A stretch of DNA of 64,000 nucleotides from Rhodococcus opacus (GCF_012396235.1 NZ_JAAXPA010000011.1:62001-126000), one strand, 5' to 3'; shown: positions 50,713 to 60,168, numbered from the stretch's first letter. A program made the numbers and translations. Notes: generated by a model not told the origin, from the sequence alone.

Positions 50713-51613
50713 TTCGTTCTCGACTCTCGTAGAACGCCATGAATGTCTCCTCGAGGTCGGCCTCGGCGCACTCGAAGTCGACGATGCGGAATTGCGAGAT
50801 CCGGCGAATCAGGGCGTCCAACGCTGACTGCGGTGCACTGCACGTGAGCGACGTGCCCGCGACGGTGAGGTCGCGGAGGCCGGCCACTTCGCGGAAGTCC
50901 GATTCCCGGATCGGCGTCGCACATTCGGCGGTGACATGGTGCAGCGACTTCTGGCGTAGTTCGTGAAGACTCTCGACGGCGATGAGGCGACCCTCCCGCA
51001 GTACACCGACGCGGTCGGCTACTTGCTGAACTTCGCTGAGTACGTGAGACGACAGCAACACCGTTCCGCCGGATGCGGTGTGCTCGCGAACGATCGCATG
51101 GAACTCGTGTTGCACGAGCGGATCGAGGCCGCCGGTAGGTTCGTCGAGAATGAGCAACTGCGGGCCGGACATGAGCGCGAGGACCAACGCGAGCTTCTGG
51201 CGGTTTCCTTTCGACAACGTCCGGACGGTTCGGTCGAGGTCGAGATCGAGCCGATCGGCGAAAACTGTCGCCGCTTTGTCGCCCGGCTTGCCACGCAGGT
51301 GTCCGAAGTACGTGATGTGCTGGCGGCCGGTCATGCGGTCGTACAGTGCCAATTCACCGGGAACATAGCCGATCAGACGATGAACCGCGGGCGCCGCCGA
51401 CCATGCGTCGAGGCCGAACAGCTGGGCCGATCCGGCAGTCGGACGAAGCAAACCCACGAGCAGACGCAGCGTGGTCGACTTTCCGGCGCCATTGGGGCCG
51501 AGATAACCGAAGACCTCCCCCTCGACAATATTCAGGTCCACCGCGTCCAGGGCGAGCACGGAGCCGAACCGCTTGGTGAGGCCGACCGTGCGAATGGCGA
51601 TGTCGCTGGACAT
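50702..51613 (-). CDS. ABC-2 type transporter ATP-binding protein
   Basis: 303 residues. Walker A GPNGAGKSTT near 40, signature LSKGNRQKLALV near 140 (an LSKGN variant of LSGGQ common in this class), Walker B LLILDEPTGGLDP and switch SSHVLSEVQQ. A C-terminal ~90-residue domain (SLHHVTAECATPIRESDFRE) is like that of DrrA/CcmA-type exporters. ATG at 51613. It shares the intergenic region with nitroreductase 2. Confidence 0.93.
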   Translation of the reverse strand: MSSDIAIRTVGLTKRFGSVLALDAVDLNIVEGEVFGYLGPNGAGKSTTLRLLVGLLRPTAGSAQLFGLDAWSAAPAVHRLIGYVPGELALYDRMTGRQHITYFGHLRGKPGDKAATVFADRLDLDLDRTVRTLSKGNRQKLALVLALMSGPQLLILDEPTGGLDPLVQHEFHAIVREHTASGGTVLLSSHVLSEVQQVADRVGVLREGRLIAVESLHELRQKSLHHVTAECATPIRESDFREVAGLRDLTVAGTSLTCSAPQSALDALIRRISQFRIVDFECAEADLEETFMAFYESRERNAA

Positions 51614-51685
51614 CTTCTCAGGCTTACAGCGGGCAGTTGCTGTCAGTAGGGTCTTCCGACCCGAATCGTCTGCGGGTGTCCGGCA

Positions 51686-51701
51686 GTGACCATCGGCCCT
51701 A
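51686..51701 (+). promoter_or_regulatory. DosR-like element (site 4)
   Basis: GTGACC-ATCGG-CCCTA, 92 bp upstream of nitroreductase 2. Same orientation and nearly the same distance as the element before nitroreductase 1. Confidence 0.7.
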
Positions 51702-51793
51702 ACCCCAGGCCACCCAGAAGGCGAACATTGAGGTGGACGCACCGACTGTCCAGCCTGGGGCGGCCCGGAGTGCGATTCACCGAGGAGGCGATC

Positions 51794-52783
51794 GTGGACA
51801 CCACCATTCCCGACGAGAACGTCGTCCGCATTGCCGTGGACCTCGCCTGCCGGGCACCGTCGGTACACAACAGTCAGCCGTGGCAGTGGACGTACGCCGA
51901 CGGGCAGCTCGACCTCTACACCGAACGCGGCCGGCTCTTGGCTTCCACGGACCCGTCGGGCCGGCAACTGGTCGTCAGTTGTGGTGCGGCGCTGAATCAT
52001 CTCGAGACGGCATTGACCGGGCTCAAATGGTCCGTCGACATTCGGCGCGTCCCGGAGGGTCCGCATTCGGGGCACCTGGCGACGATTCGGTTCCGCCACG
52101 ACGCCCGGCCTCAGTCGCACGACTTCGATTTGCTTGCGGCGATCCGGCATCGATATTCCGACCGTCGGCCCTTCGGCCCGGTCAGTCTGAAAACCCCGCT
52201 GCCCGTCGCGTTGACCGATCTGGCGCGGGGCATGGACGTCCACCTGACGGTGCTGGGGCAGGACGCTCGTCCGACACTCGCGAAGGCGACGGAGCTGACC
52301 GCGGCCGCACGGAAATACGACTCCGCCTACCAGGCCGAACTCCACTGGTGGGCTGGTCATTCCATTCCTCAGGGTGGAATTCCGGCGGATTCCCTCGCAA
52401 CCGCGGAGAATCGTGACCGCGTCGACATCGGACGCCGCTTCCCGGCAGGCCGCGACAACGACGCGGGAACGGCGATCGACCGCTCGACCGTTCTCGTGTT
52501 GAGCACCGAGACCGACGGCCGCGGTGCGTGGCTCCGGGCCGGTGAGGCCCTGTCCGCGGTGCTGCTGGAGGCTACCGTCGGCGGTCTCGCGACGTGTCCC
52601 TTGACGCACACGACCGAACTCCGTCAGAGCCGGGAGATGATCCGCGGACTACTCCCCGACGGCGGCTTCCCGCAGGCCCTGATTCGGGTAGGCACGACTG
52701 AGAAGAAGTCTCCGCCACGGCAGACTCCGCGACGCCCCGTCGAGTCGGTGTTCTCGATCGGCCGCCGCCACTCCGCTCGTTGA
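51794..52783 (+). CDS. Acg-type nitroreductase family protein (2)
   Basis: 329 residues from GTG 51794, which has GAGGAGG 4 bp upstream. It is a paralogue of the protein at 46509: LACRAPSVHNSQPWQWTYAD, QLVVSCGAALNHLETALTGL and GAWLRAGEALSAVLLEATVG correspond segment by segment. The C-terminal LLPDGGFPQALIRVGTTEKK is shared too. Both are about the length of mycobacterial Acg. Expected in the same hypoxia regulon because of the matching upstream element. Confidence 0.9.
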   Translation: MDTTIPDENVVRIAVDLACRAPSVHNSQPWQWTYADGQLDLYTERGRLLASTDPSGRQLVVSCGAALNHLETALTGLKWSVDIRRVPEGPHSGHLATIRFRHDARPQSHDFDLLAAIRHRYSDRRPFGPVSLKTPLPVALTDLARGMDVHLTVLGQDARPTLAKATELTAAARKYDSAYQAELHWWAGHSIPQGGIPADSLATAENRDRVDIGRRFPAGRDNDAGTAIDRSTVLVLSTETDGRGAWLRAGEALSAVLLEATVGGLATCPLTHTTELRQSREMIRGLLPDGGFPQALIRVGTTEKKSPPRQTPRRPVESVFSIGRRHSAR

Positions 52784-52808
52784 CGATTCCGGCGTCACCT
52801 GCGCACGG

Positions 52809-53276
52809 TCAGGACATTCGGTCGGAGGGCTCACCGATCACCGACAGCACCGCCGACACCGCCGTGTCGACAGCTCGACCCACCGCGGGTGAGAGCCCGC
52901 GGCCACCGCCCAGATCAGCGACCTCCACCGCCAGGACAATCATTCTGTGGGGCAGCCGATCGAGCACGGCGCCGAGGCGGATTGTCTGGTCGAGCGCGAT
53001 TCCGTGTGTGCTGAACGTCCCCGCCCGAACGTCGCCGAGTTCGTCCGGAGTGAGCCGATAGACGGTGCCGGGTCGAGGCGGGTCGCATACGACGGCGTCC
53101 ACGATGACGGCCAGCTGCGCACCGGTCCACGCTTCGAGCAGAGTGGCCGGGTCCCCATCGGACACCGACACGTACACGTCCGGGGCGACGTGGTCCGCGA
53201 CCTGCCGCGCAACCGCCGGGCCGATCCCGTCGTCGCGGCGGAGATCGTTTCCCAGCCCGATCACCACGATGGTCAT
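52809..53276 (-). CDS. [NiFe]-hydrogenase maturation protease (HycI/HyaD family)
   Basis: 155 residues. VVIGLGNDLRRDDGIGPAVA carries the first metal-binding acid (Asp/Glu in the GxGN-xx-DDG region). The second is in VIVDAVVCD, the third in FSTHGIALDQTIRLG. The enzyme removes the C-terminal extension of the large subunit after nickel insertion. The ATG at 53276 overlaps the large-subunit stop by 4 bp, so enzyme and substrate are translated together. Last gene of the hydrogenase operon. Confidence 0.9.
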   Translation of the reverse strand: MTIVVIGLGNDLRRDDGIGPAVARQVADHVAPDVYVSVSDGDPATLLEAWTGAQLAVIVDAVVCDPPRPGTVYRLTPDELGDVRAGTFSTHGIALDQTIRLGAVLDRLPHRMIVLAVEVADLGGGRGLSPAVGRAVDTAVSAVLSVIGEPSDRMS

Positions 53277-54565
53277 CGGCGGTCGACCGTGAGGGTGAGA
53301 AAGTGGGTGGCGCAGGAGATGCACGGATCGTAGTTGCGGATGGTTCGTTCGCACAGCGTTGTCAGATCGTCATCGGCCAGCATGAGATTCCCGTCCACCG
53401 CGCGCCGTAGATCGTGTTCGATGGCGGCCTGATTCTGCGAGGTCGGAGGAATGATGGTGGCGGCGCGGATCAATCCGGTGGGATCGAAGTCGTATCGGTG
53501 ATACAGCAGTCCACGGGGTGCCTCGCTGACCCCGTGCCCGACCGTGCGTATCGGTGGCCCGGCGGTGAACGGCTCCGCAGGCCGCTCGTAGCGGTCGATG
53601 ATCCGCAAGGCTTCCTCGACGGCGTAGACGACCTCGACGGCGCGGACGACGATGCTGCGGTAGGGGTTCCGGCACTGCGCGCCCAGCCCGGCGTCGGCGG
53701 CGGTCTGCGCCGACACTCCGGCAAGCTGCGACGAATTGAGTGAGTATCGAGCCAGTGGTCCGGTGAGGTAGCGGCGGCCGTCGAGCTCGGCGTGGAGTGC
53801 GGTCGAGTGCGGCACCTGACGCTCGACCACGTGTTTCGGGAATTCGTCAGCGGTGCAACGTAATCCGGTCGACGACCAGATCTCGCCGTCGTCGATTGCG
53901 TAGCGGGAGTCCTCGTGAAGTGCGAGGAGGTCGTGGTCGAGTTCGACGTCGGGGAAGTCGAAGGACGACACCCATCGGACGGTGGCCACGGCGTGATCGA
54001 GTGCCGTGCGCAGTAGGTCGGACAGGGGAATCAGTTCGGCTGTGGTCGGCATCCGGTGGAACCCACCGATTCGGACGTTGACCGGGTGGATCGGTCTGCC
54101 ACCGATCACATCGAGGATCGCGTTTCCGGCCTTCTTCAACGACAGGCCCCGCTCGACGGCCTCCCGATCGCGCCGGGCGAGGGCAATCGAATCCGGGAGC
54201 CCCAGAAAGTCGGGTGCGTGCAGGAAGTAGATGTGCAGCACGTGACTGGCAATCCACTCGCCGCAGTACAGAAGTCGCCGCAGATCCCTCACCGCGTCGT
54301 CGAGTTCGAGTTCGCATGCCTGCTCGATGGCATTGCATGCGCTCACCTGGTAGGCGACCGGGCAGATACCGCAGATACGCGAGGTGATGTCCGGGGGTTC
54401 GAGAAAGTGGCGGCCGCGGAGGAAGGATTCGAAGAAGCGGGGCGGCTCGTAGATGTTGAGTTCGACGCGTTCGGCCCTCCCCTCGCGCACGGTTACGTCG
54501 ACCCGGCCCTCACCCTCGACCCTGGCGAGGGCGCGCACGGTCAGTTCTCTATTCCGGGGCGCCAC
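53273..54565 (-). CDS. hyhL: [NiFe]-hydrogenase large subunit, group 3b-like
   Basis: 430 residues. The L1 nickel-binding motif reads [20 protein letters not shown] near 60-80, and L2 near the C-terminus reads [20 protein letters not shown]. Four cysteines (CxxC twice) are present to coordinate Ni-Fe(CN)2CO. The His after DPCxxCATH is followed by ~7 residues, which the protease should remove. GICPVAYQ and CISCATHF are typical of cytosolic NADP-linked group 3b (sulfhydrogenase) enzymes. Overlaps the small-subunit gene end by 17 bp. Confidence 0.94.
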   Translation of the reverse strand: MAPRNRELTVRALARVEGEGRVDVTVREGRAERVELNIYEPPRFFESFLRGRHFLEPPDITSRICGICPVAYQVSACNAIEQACELELDDAVRDLRRLLYCGEWIASHVLHIYFLHAPDFLGLPDSIALARRDREAVERGLSLKKAGNAILDVIGGRPIHPVNVRIGGFHRMPTTAELIPLSDLLRTALDHAVATVRWVSSFDFPDVELDHDLLALHEDSRYAIDDGEIWSSTGLRCTADEFPKHVVERQVPHSTALHAELDGRRYLTGPLARYSLNSSQLAGVSAQTAADAGLGAQCRNPYRSIVVRAVEVVYAVEEALRIIDRYERPAEPFTAGPPIRTVGHGVSEAPRGLLYHRYDFDPTGLIRAATIIPPTSQNQAAIEHDLRRAVDGNLMLADDDLTTLCERTIRNYDPCISCATHFLTLTVDRR

Positions 54566-55334
54566 GGTCGTGCCCTTCCGATCCGTACGCCGCCACGTTG
54601 AACGTGGCGAAGATGCGGCCGATGGCGTCCTCGTTCATCCCGCACGTGCGCAGCCAACCGCTCATCGCGGCGAGATTCGGGTCGGTGGTGGGACCGAAGC
54701 AGCCGTAGCACCCGCGGGAGACCGACGGGCACAGCGCCCCGCACCCGGAGTGGGTCACCGGGCCGAGGCACGGTGTGCCGTCGGCGACCATCACACACGT
54801 CAGTCCGCGCCGCTTGCACTCGGTGCACACGCTGGTGTCGGGGATGTTCGGTCGCCGGCCCGACAGGTACGCGGTGATGACCTCGAGGAGCTGACGCCGG
54901 TCGATCGGGCAACCGCGCAGCTCGAAGTCGACGGGGACGTGCGCCGAGATCGCGGTCGAGGTGGCGAGGGTGTCGATGTACTCAGGCCTCGCGTAGACCA
55001 CCGACAGGAAGTCGTCGATGTCGGCGAAGTTGCGTAACGCTTGGATGCCGCCCGCCGTCGCGCAGGCCCCGATCGTGACGAGAAACCGGGACTGCGCCCG
55101 CACCGCGCGGATGCGGTCCCGGTCGGCGGCCGTGGTGATCGACCCCTCGACCAGCGACAGATCGTACGGGCCCGCGGTGATCGTGTTCGACAACTCCAGG
55201 AAGTGGGAGATCTCCACGGCCTCGGACAGCGCGAGCAGCTCGTCCTCGCAATCGAGCAACGTCAGTTGACAGCCGTCGCAGGAGGCGAACTTCCAGACGG
55301 CGAGTTTCGGCTTGGTGTTCGGGGGTGCGCTCAT
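54549..55334 (-). CDS. hyhS: [NiFe]-hydrogenase small subunit, group 3b-like
   Basis: 261 residues, no Tat signal, so cytosolic. [20 protein letters not shown] (near 15-35) holds the proximal cluster Cxx[34 protein letters not shown] and the segments [38 protein letters not shown] provide the remaining [4Fe-4S] ligands. Transfers electrons from the NiFe site to the flavin subunit. Its ATG overlaps the stop of the flavoprotein gene (TGATG). Confidence 0.93.
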   Translation of the reverse strand: MSAPPNTKPKLAVWKFASCDGCQLTLLDCEDELLALSEAVEISHFLELSNTITAGPYDLSLVEGSITTAADRDRIRAVRAQSRFLVTIGACATAGGIQALRNFADIDDFLSVVYARPEYIDTLATSTAISAHVPVDFELRGCPIDRRQLLEVITAYLSGRRPNIPDTSVCTECKRRGLTCVMVADGTPCLGPVTHSGCGALCPSVSRGCYGCFGPTTDPNLAAMSGWLRTCGMNEDAIGRIFATFNVAAYGSEGHDRGAPE

Positions 55335-56182
55335 CACAGCTCCGGTACCCGTAGGAGTGGTTCGGCGGTGGCGTAGTCGACGACGGGACCGTCCCGGCAC
55401 AGCAGCAGTTCGCCGAGCTGGCAGTGTCCGCAGGCCCCGACGCCGCATTGCATGTTCCGTTCCACCGACACTTGAATGTCGCACGGACTCACCCGGTGGT
55501 CCGTCAACGCCCGGGCGCAGAACCGCATCATCGGCTCCGGCCCGCACAACAGTGCGGTGGTGTGTTCGGGGTCGACATCCACCCGGTGCAGGGATTCTGT
55601 GACGAATCCGACGCCTCCCGTCCATCCCGCGATCGGCTGGTCGATCGTCAACTCCACGGTGAGGTCGGTGCGGGCCTGCCATGCCGCGAGTTCGCTGCGG
55701 TAGAGGATGTCGGCGGGGCTGCGCGCGCCGACGACGAGAGTGAGTCGGCGGAACTTCTCCCGCGCGGCCAGTGCGGCGAGCACCACGGGGCGCAGAGGCG
55801 CCAACCCCACTCCCCCGGCGACGATCACGAGGTCGCGGTCCGAGCCGGCCGGCAGGTTCCAGCCCTGCCCGAAGGGGCCCCGCACGCCGATGATCGTGCC
55901 GAGCGGGGCGTCGTGGAGTGCCCGGCTCACGGCCCCGACGTCGCGGATCGTGTGGACGAGGGTCCCATCGGTTCGGGAGGGGTCTCCGGACACCGAGATG
56001 GCGACCTCGCCGACCCCGTGGGCGTACAGCATCATGAACTGGCCGGGGGTGAACCGCGGGAGCGGCATCGGAGGTTCAGAAGCCGGGACGAGGGTCATGG
56101 TGACCGAGTCGCGTGTCTCCACCGAACGGCACACGACCCGGTATCCGGTCGGCAGCATGCGGTCGGCGGGCACGACAGTCAC
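55334..56182 (-). CDS. hyhG: Hydrogenase NAD(P)-linked flavoprotein subunit (HyhG-like)
   Basis: 282 residues. The FAD domain (10-105; [20 protein letters not shown]) and NAD(P) domain (115-225; [37 protein letters not shown]) are followed by a [2Fe-2S] motif near the C-terminus, [20 protein letters not shown] with a later LLCRDGP. This is the dihydroorotate dehydrogenase electron-transfer (PyrK-like) architecture. GTG at 56182 overlaps the preceding gene by 4 bp. It exchanges electrons with NADP(H). Confidence 0.92.
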   Translation of the reverse strand: MTVVPADRMLPTGYRVVCRSVETRDSVTMTLVPASEPPMPLPRFTPGQFMMLYAHGVGEVAISVSGDPSRTDGTLVHTIRDVGAVSRALHDAPLGTIIGVRGPFGQGWNLPAGSDRDLVIVAGGVGLAPLRPVVLAALAAREKFRRLTLVVGARSPADILYRSELAAWQARTDLTVELTIDQPIAGWTGGVGFVTESLHRVDVDPEHTTALLCGPEPMMRFCARALTDHRVSPCDIQVSVERNMQCGVGACGHCQLGELLLCRDGPVVDYATAEPLLRVPEL

Positions 56183-56640
56183 CGTTCCCCTCGGTTCGCG
56201 TAGAGATCGAGCAGGCGGGCGCGGGTGGACTGCAGTCGGGCGATCAGCACCCCGGACAACGCGCGGGTGACGGCGTATCCGAAGTCGGGTTGGGAGAGCG
56301 CCATCTGCTCGAGCGCGGCGACGTCCACTTCCGTGGCGTCGGTGGTCGTGGTGGCCTGTGCATCGAACTGCCACAGCTGCCGGGTGCCGAGCCAGGACCA
56401 GCCGAGAACGTCACCGCCGTGCAGGGTTTCGAGTGCGACGGTGCCGCGGCCGGGTATTAGCGTGGTCAGGACGACACTTCCGGTGCCGAGCAGCCAGCAC
56501 CGGGTTGCCGGCTCGTTCTCGCGGAAGACGAATTCCCCCGCGGCGAATCGAACCGGTGTGCTGAGTTCTGCGAGCCGCAGCCGGTGCCCGTGGCCGAGGT
56601 GGCCGAGGGCAGGGGGCAGCGGCGCTTCGTCGGCGTTCAC
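56179..56640 (-). CDS. Cyclic nucleotide-binding-like protein in hydrogenase operon
   Basis: 153 residues forming a single cNMP-binding barrel (LAELSTPVRFAAGEFVFREN, GTGSVVLTTLIPGRGTVALE, LHGGDVLGWSWLGTRQLWQF). A helical tail follows but no helix-turn-helix, so it is not a CRP-type DNA-binding factor. The phosphate-binding cassette residue Arg of true cAMP binders is not clear. GTG at 56640 overlaps the preceding gene by 4 bp. Similar proteins sit in group 3b operons of mycobacteria and may gate activity in response to a ligand. Confidence 0.85.
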   Translation of the reverse strand: MNADEAPLPPALGHLGHGHRLRLAELSTPVRFAAGEFVFRENEPATRCWLLGTGSVVLTTLIPGRGTVALETLHGGDVLGWSWLGTRQLWQFDAQATTTTDATEVDVAALEQMALSQPDFGYAVTRALSGVLIARLQSTRARLLDLYANRGER

Positions 56641-57794
56641 CGTTGCTCCCGGTCGTCCTCCGGCCGATACGCCGGCATGAGCTGGACGAGCCGTGCGGCC
56701 TCTTCGGTGATGTCGATACCGACTGGGCACCAGTCGATGCACCGTCCGCATCCCACGCACCCGGAGCTGCCGAACTGGTCGAACCACGTGCCGAGTTTGT
56801 GGGACATCCACTGCCGGTACCGGCTCTCCCCTGACGTCCGGACGTTCCCGCCGTGGACGTGGCTGAAATCGGGTTCGAAACACGACGACCAGTGCTGCCA
56901 GCGCTCGGCGTGCTCGCCGGTCAGATCGGTGACGTCCTCACTGGTGGTGCAGAAGCAGGTGGGGCACACCATGGTGCAGTTTCCACAGGTCAGGCACCGG
57001 CTGGCGACGTCCTCCCAGACGTCGGCTCCGCGCGCGTCGCGGAGGAGGGCATGAAGATCCACCTCGGGCATTGCCCGTCCCATCCGGCCGGCTGCGGTGC
57101 TCACGGCGTTCCGGGCCTCGTCGACCTCTGCGGTCGCGGCGGTGCGGTGGGCGACCTCGGCGAGGACGGCGGCACCGGATTCGGTGCCGGCCTCGACGAC
57201 GAAGCGGTGACCGTTGTCGTCGATGCGCTCGGTCAGTGCCAGGTCGTATCCGGGCCCGGCCGCCGGTCCGGTCCCCATCGAGGCGCAGAAACACACACCT
57301 CCGGGTTCGGTGCAGTGGGCGGCCACGATGAACAGTTGCCGGAACCTGCGGGCGGTGGTGCTGTCGGAATCGGGGTCCGGGCACAGCACCCGCCGCAGGA
57401 CCGCGATCGCCGCGAGATCACAGCCTCGGACCCCCACGAATGCGTAGGGCCGCTCGTCGGGTGCCGGTGCGATGAAGGCACCGTCCCGGTCGACGGACCA
57501 CTGCTGCTGTCGTGGCGGATGGAGGAAGCGTTTCCACGACTGCGGGCCGGCCGAGTGGCCGAAGACCGCGGCGTCGTCCCGCCGACGCAGCCGATACGTC
57601 CCGGGTCCGGTCGTCACACCCCAGCCGGACGGCAGCTGCGCGCCGGATTCGAGTTCGGCGAGAACGATGGCCGAGTCCTCGACGGTGGGACCGACGACGC
57701 AATAGCCGCGGGCGCGGAGTGTCTCGATCAGTTGGTCGAGGCCGCGGCGATCCAGAACACTCGCATCGGGGTGCACGGTCGGTTGCCCATCCAT
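56637..57794 (-). CDS. hyhB: Hydrogenase iron-sulfur subunit (HyhB-like)
   Basis: 385 residues, the first gene of the hydrogenase operon. The N-terminal ~230 residues (FVGVRGCDLAAIAVLRRVLC, FIVAAHCTEPGGVCFCASMG) are the HyhB/AsrA type. Two [4Fe-4S] ferredoxin motifs follow near 270 and 345: CLTCGNCTMVCPTCFC and CVGCGRCIDWCPVGIDITEE. ATG at 57794 follows AAGGAG at 8 bp. Electron carrier between HyhS and HyhG. No hypABCDEF maturation genes lie in the window; they must be elsewhere. Confidence 0.92.
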   Translation of the reverse strand: MDGQPTVHPDASVLDRRGLDQLIETLRARGYCVVGPTVEDSAIVLAELESGAQLPSGWGVTTGPGTYRLRRRDDAAVFGHSAGPQSWKRFLHPPRQQQWSVDRDGAFIAPAPDERPYAFVGVRGCDLAAIAVLRRVLCPDPDSDSTTARRFRQLFIVAAHCTEPGGVCFCASMGTGPAAGPGYDLALTERIDDNGHRFVVEAGTESGAAVLAEVAHRTAATAEVDEARNAVSTAAGRMGRAMPEVDLHALLRDARGADVWEDVASRCLTCGNCTMVCPTCFCTTSEDVTDLTGEHAERWQHWSSCFEPDFSHVHGGNVRTSGESRYRQWMSHKLGTWFDQFGSSGCVGCGRCIDWCPVGIDITEEAARLVQLMPAYRPEDDREQR

Positions 57795-57867
57795 GCGCTC
57801 ACTCCTTTGCCGGCCCGGCGGGTGTGGGCCCTTCGTCCATTGAGCCAGGCGCATCACCCCGGAACCA

Positions 57868-57880
57868 GGGCCGTTCGGCC
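57868..57880 (-). promoter_or_regulatory. Weak DosR-like site before the hydrogenase operon
   Basis: GGGCCGTTCGGCC, a palindrome that fits the loose DosR core GGGNC-N4-GNC, 73 bp upstream of hyhB. It does not fully fit the RTGACC-N5-CCCTA element. Confidence 0.4.
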
Positions 57881-57920
57881 TTTCCTCGGTTCGTGTCGAA
57901 GCCCGCCCCGGCGGGCCCGG

Positions 57921-58208
57921 TTATTCGGTGAGGTGAACGCTGCTGTGAGTGGCCGCTTCCACATCGGCGGCGGTGAGCTCGATCAATTGGTGGGCAAGGT
58001 CGGCCAACGCACGTGCCGTGGCCAGTTCGTCCCCGATCTCGGGGATCTCGGTGTCCGCGGGATTCCGGCGTGCGAGCCCGACCCCGACGAGGGTGTGGGT
58101 ATCGCGGGTTCGGAGCCGGGCCTGTGCCCGGGTCTTGGATCCGCCCTCGTCGGCGTCGTGTTCGTCGATGACGATCTCCACGGACCACTTCTTCTCGTTC
58201 ATGTTCAT
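57921..58208 (-). CDS. DUF1876 protein (Rv1738/Rv2632c-like)
   Basis: 95 residues: KKWSVEIVIDEHDADEGGSK, ARLRTRDTHTLVGVGLARRN and PEIGDELATARALADLAHQL match DUF1876, a dimeric alpha/beta fold. Mycobacterial Rv1738 of this family is strongly induced by DosR under hypoxia and resembles ribosome hibernation factors in fold. ATG at 58208 or 58202; GGAGG lies upstream of both. It precedes the hydrogenase operon by 126 bp on the same strand. Confidence 0.9.
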   Translation of the reverse strand: MNMNEKKWSVEIVIDEHDADEGGSKTRAQARLRTRDTHTLVGVGLARRNPADTEIPEIGDELATARALADLAHQLIELTAADVEAATHSSVHLTE

Positions 58209-58277
58209 CGGCCTCCGTTCGGTGTGGACGCGGTGTCGCGCCCTCGATGTGGTTCTCGGGTATGGGGTGTGCCGCGA

Positions 58278-59699
58278 TCACGAGGCCACGACCACCCTCG
58301 TATCGGTTGTCTTCGCGCACAACCCGAGGACGGAGCGAAACCCGTCGGCTATCGAATCGGTCAAGGCGGCGAGATCCGGGACGGCATCGGCGTCGGCGTT
58401 GATCCCGACACAGCATCGTGAGGTGTAGGACATCAAGGTGACGTTGAACGCCGATCCGAGTGTGGGGCTGAACGCGTAGTAGTGCAGAATCTCCGACCCT
58501 GCGATGAACAGTGGCACCGGCGATCCGACGACGTTCGAGGCGACGAAGTCGACGTGTTTGAGCATGTTTCCGAGTGTCGAGGCCGGAAGCAGGTTCAAGG
58601 CGCCGGCGATCGTCGGTGACAGCGGAATCGCGGACTCGTGGCGCCAGGCATCCACCGTGGCGTGCACCCGGCGCATCAACTCGGCAGGGTCGTCGACGTC
58701 CGTGGGTAGTGCAAAACGTGCCAGGGTGATGCGGTTGCCTCCCATCGGGTCCGTCTCGGCACGCAGGCTGATCGGCAGCGTCATCCGCAGTTCACTGATC
58801 TCGGCGCCGTGCAGTCGGTGGTACTTCGCCATTCCCAGCAGGACAGCAGCGAGAAACGCGTCGTTGAGGGAACAGGCACCCGCCGCGGCCGCCTGAGCGA
58901 GGGCGTCCACCGGCACGTCGAGCACCGCGCAGTGACGCCGCGTGCTGCGTTTCGTCATCACCGGGGACAGTGTGGAGACCACGGGACGCGTGAGGCGCAG
59001 TGTGGAGCCGGCCAGGGCGACTGCGTCGCGCCAGGCGGCCCTCGGAGTCCGGAACAGTCGAACACCGTTGCGGCCGAGCGTGTTCGATGCCCGACGGGCC
59101 ACGTCCGTGGCCGTGTCCCGGTACCAGGAGAGGCGGCCCGGCGGGTCAGGCGATTCACCGTCCGGCGTGGCGGTCCGTTGCTCGGTCCGGTCCGGCCGTG
59201 CCCCCCCGTCGCGGGTGAAATCCACGATCTCGCGGGCAATCTGCATTCCACTGACACCGTCGGTGAGAGAGTGATGCACCTTCATCACGAGGGCGGACTT
59301 GCCGTCGTGTAATCCGTCGAGAACGGTGAACTCCCAGAGCGGACGGCGCTTGTCGAACGCGGTCATCTCGGCGGTCCGGGCGAAGTCGAGAACCCCGTCC
59401 CATGTTCGGGGTTCGGGAAGGGTGTAGCGGCGCAGGTGCCAGCTGAGATCGAAATCCGGATCGTCTGCCCACCTCGGCGGCGCCAAGCCCATCGGGGCCT
59501 CGATCGCCGCCCGCCGGAAGAGGGGTACCAGGTCGACCGCCCTCCGCATCATGTCGACGAATCGGCTCTGATCCGGACTGCGGTCGAGTAGCGCGACCGC
59601 CACGATGGTCGAGCGGAGGATCGGATCCTCCTCCATCCGCCACGACATGAAGTCGGTCTGGGTCATGTATCGCTGATGCGTCGTGCTCACGTCGGTCAA
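58278..59699 (-). CDS. Wax ester synthase/diacylglycerol acyltransferase (3)
   Basis: 473 residues. Catalytic HHSLTDGVSG near 140 (HHxxxDG) and C-terminal FVASNVVGSPVPLFIAGSEI as second family motif; here the usual NVPGP is changed to NVVGSP. QTDFMSWRMEEDPILRSTIV starts the conserved N-terminal part. Closer to acyltransferase 2 than to 1 in layout. Alone on its strand between DUF1876 and the SHOCT unit. A Tgs-type enzyme. Confidence 0.92.
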   Translation of the reverse strand: MTDVSTTHQRYMTQTDFMSWRMEEDPILRSTIVAVALLDRSPDQSRFVDMMRRAVDLVPLFRRAAIEAPMGLAPPRWADDPDFDLSWHLRRYTLPEPRTWDGVLDFARTAEMTAFDKRRPLWEFTVLDGLHDGKSALVMKVHHSLTDGVSGMQIAREIVDFTRDGGARPDRTEQRTATPDGESPDPPGRLSWYRDTATDVARRASNTLGRNGVRLFRTPRAAWRDAVALAGSTLRLTRPVVSTLSPVMTKRSTRRHCAVLDVPVDALAQAAAAGACSLNDAFLAAVLLGMAKYHRLHGAEISELRMTLPISLRAETDPMGGNRITLARFALPTDVDDPAELMRRVHATVDAWRHESAIPLSPTIAGALNLLPASTLGNMLKHVDFVASNVVGSPVPLFIAGSEILHYYAFSPTLGSAFNVTLMSYTSRCCVGINADADAVPDLAALTDSIADGFRSVLGLCAKTTDTRVVVAS

Positions 59700-59793
59700 C
59701 TCGCTCGTGCTCGGGTGTGCGGTCGGTCTGGGTCGATGGGCTCGGGGTGGCCGCCGGGGACTCGATCCCTGTGGTTCCCGGCGGGCGACGGAG

Positions 59794-59880
59794 TCACATC
59801 GGCATCATGTGCATGGGTGGGAGAACACCCATGCTGTGCAGCCACATCATGAACATGTGGAACATCGGCATCGCATCCAT
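59794..59880 (-). CDS. Met/His-rich micropeptide (28 aa)
   Basis: The ATG at 59880 is preceded by AAGGAGGTGACCGTG, one of the best ribosome sites in the window. The product has 11 Met and 3 His in 28 residues (begins MDAMPMFHMFMMWLH, ends PPMHMMPM). It starts 31 bp after the SHOCT-protein stop, so the two are probably one operon. Clustered Met and His suggest binding of copper(I), nickel or similar ions, or a small membrane-surface peptide. No family recognised. Confidence 0.6.
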   Translation of the reverse strand: MDAMPMFHMFMMWLHSMGVLPPMHMMPM

Positions 59881-59910
59881 CACGGTCACCTCCTTCGACG
59901 TGCGCTCATG

Positions 59911-60168
59911 TCAGGGTGTCGTCCCGGCGCGCAGAATGGAGAGGCGACTCCGGTATTCCTGCTCGTCGATCTCACCGCGTGCGAACCGCTCGGCAAGGAC
60001 CGCCTCGGCACTGCGAAGCGGCGGTGCCCCACCGGGCGGTGCCGGGAACGGGTGACTCACATAACGGATCAGCAGGATGATCCCCACGATCAGTAGGCCC
60101 CAGAACAGCGCCATCCCGGTGAACATCAGTGCATACCCCCAACCGCCGAAATCGTTGTCGTACATCAC
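59911..60168 (-). CDS. SHOCT-domain membrane protein (85 aa)
   Basis: One hydrophobic helix (about 12-35: ALMFTGMALFWGLLIVGIIL) and a C-terminal SHOCT domain (AEAVLAERFARGEIDEQEYR, then SRLSILR). SHOCT domains are short helical oligomerisation units in bacterial membrane proteins. GTG at 60168 has AGGAGG at 7 bp; ATG at 60165 is the alternative. Followed by the Met/His-rich peptide gene. Confidence 0.88.
   Translation of the reverse strand: MMYDNDFGGWGYALMFTGMALFWGLLIVGIILLIRYVSHPFPAPPGGAPPLRSAEAVLAERFARGEIDEQEYRSRLSILRAGTTP

Noticed and set aside
57868..57880. Treating the GGGCCGTTCGGCC palindrome as a full member of the shared island element
   Set aside because: It lacks the RTGACC half and differs in spacing; kept only as a weak site.
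59754..59768. GGGGACTCGATCCCT before acyltransferase 3 as a DosR box
   Set aside because: Inverted-repeat spacing is one base short of the DosR consensus and it does not fit the local element.
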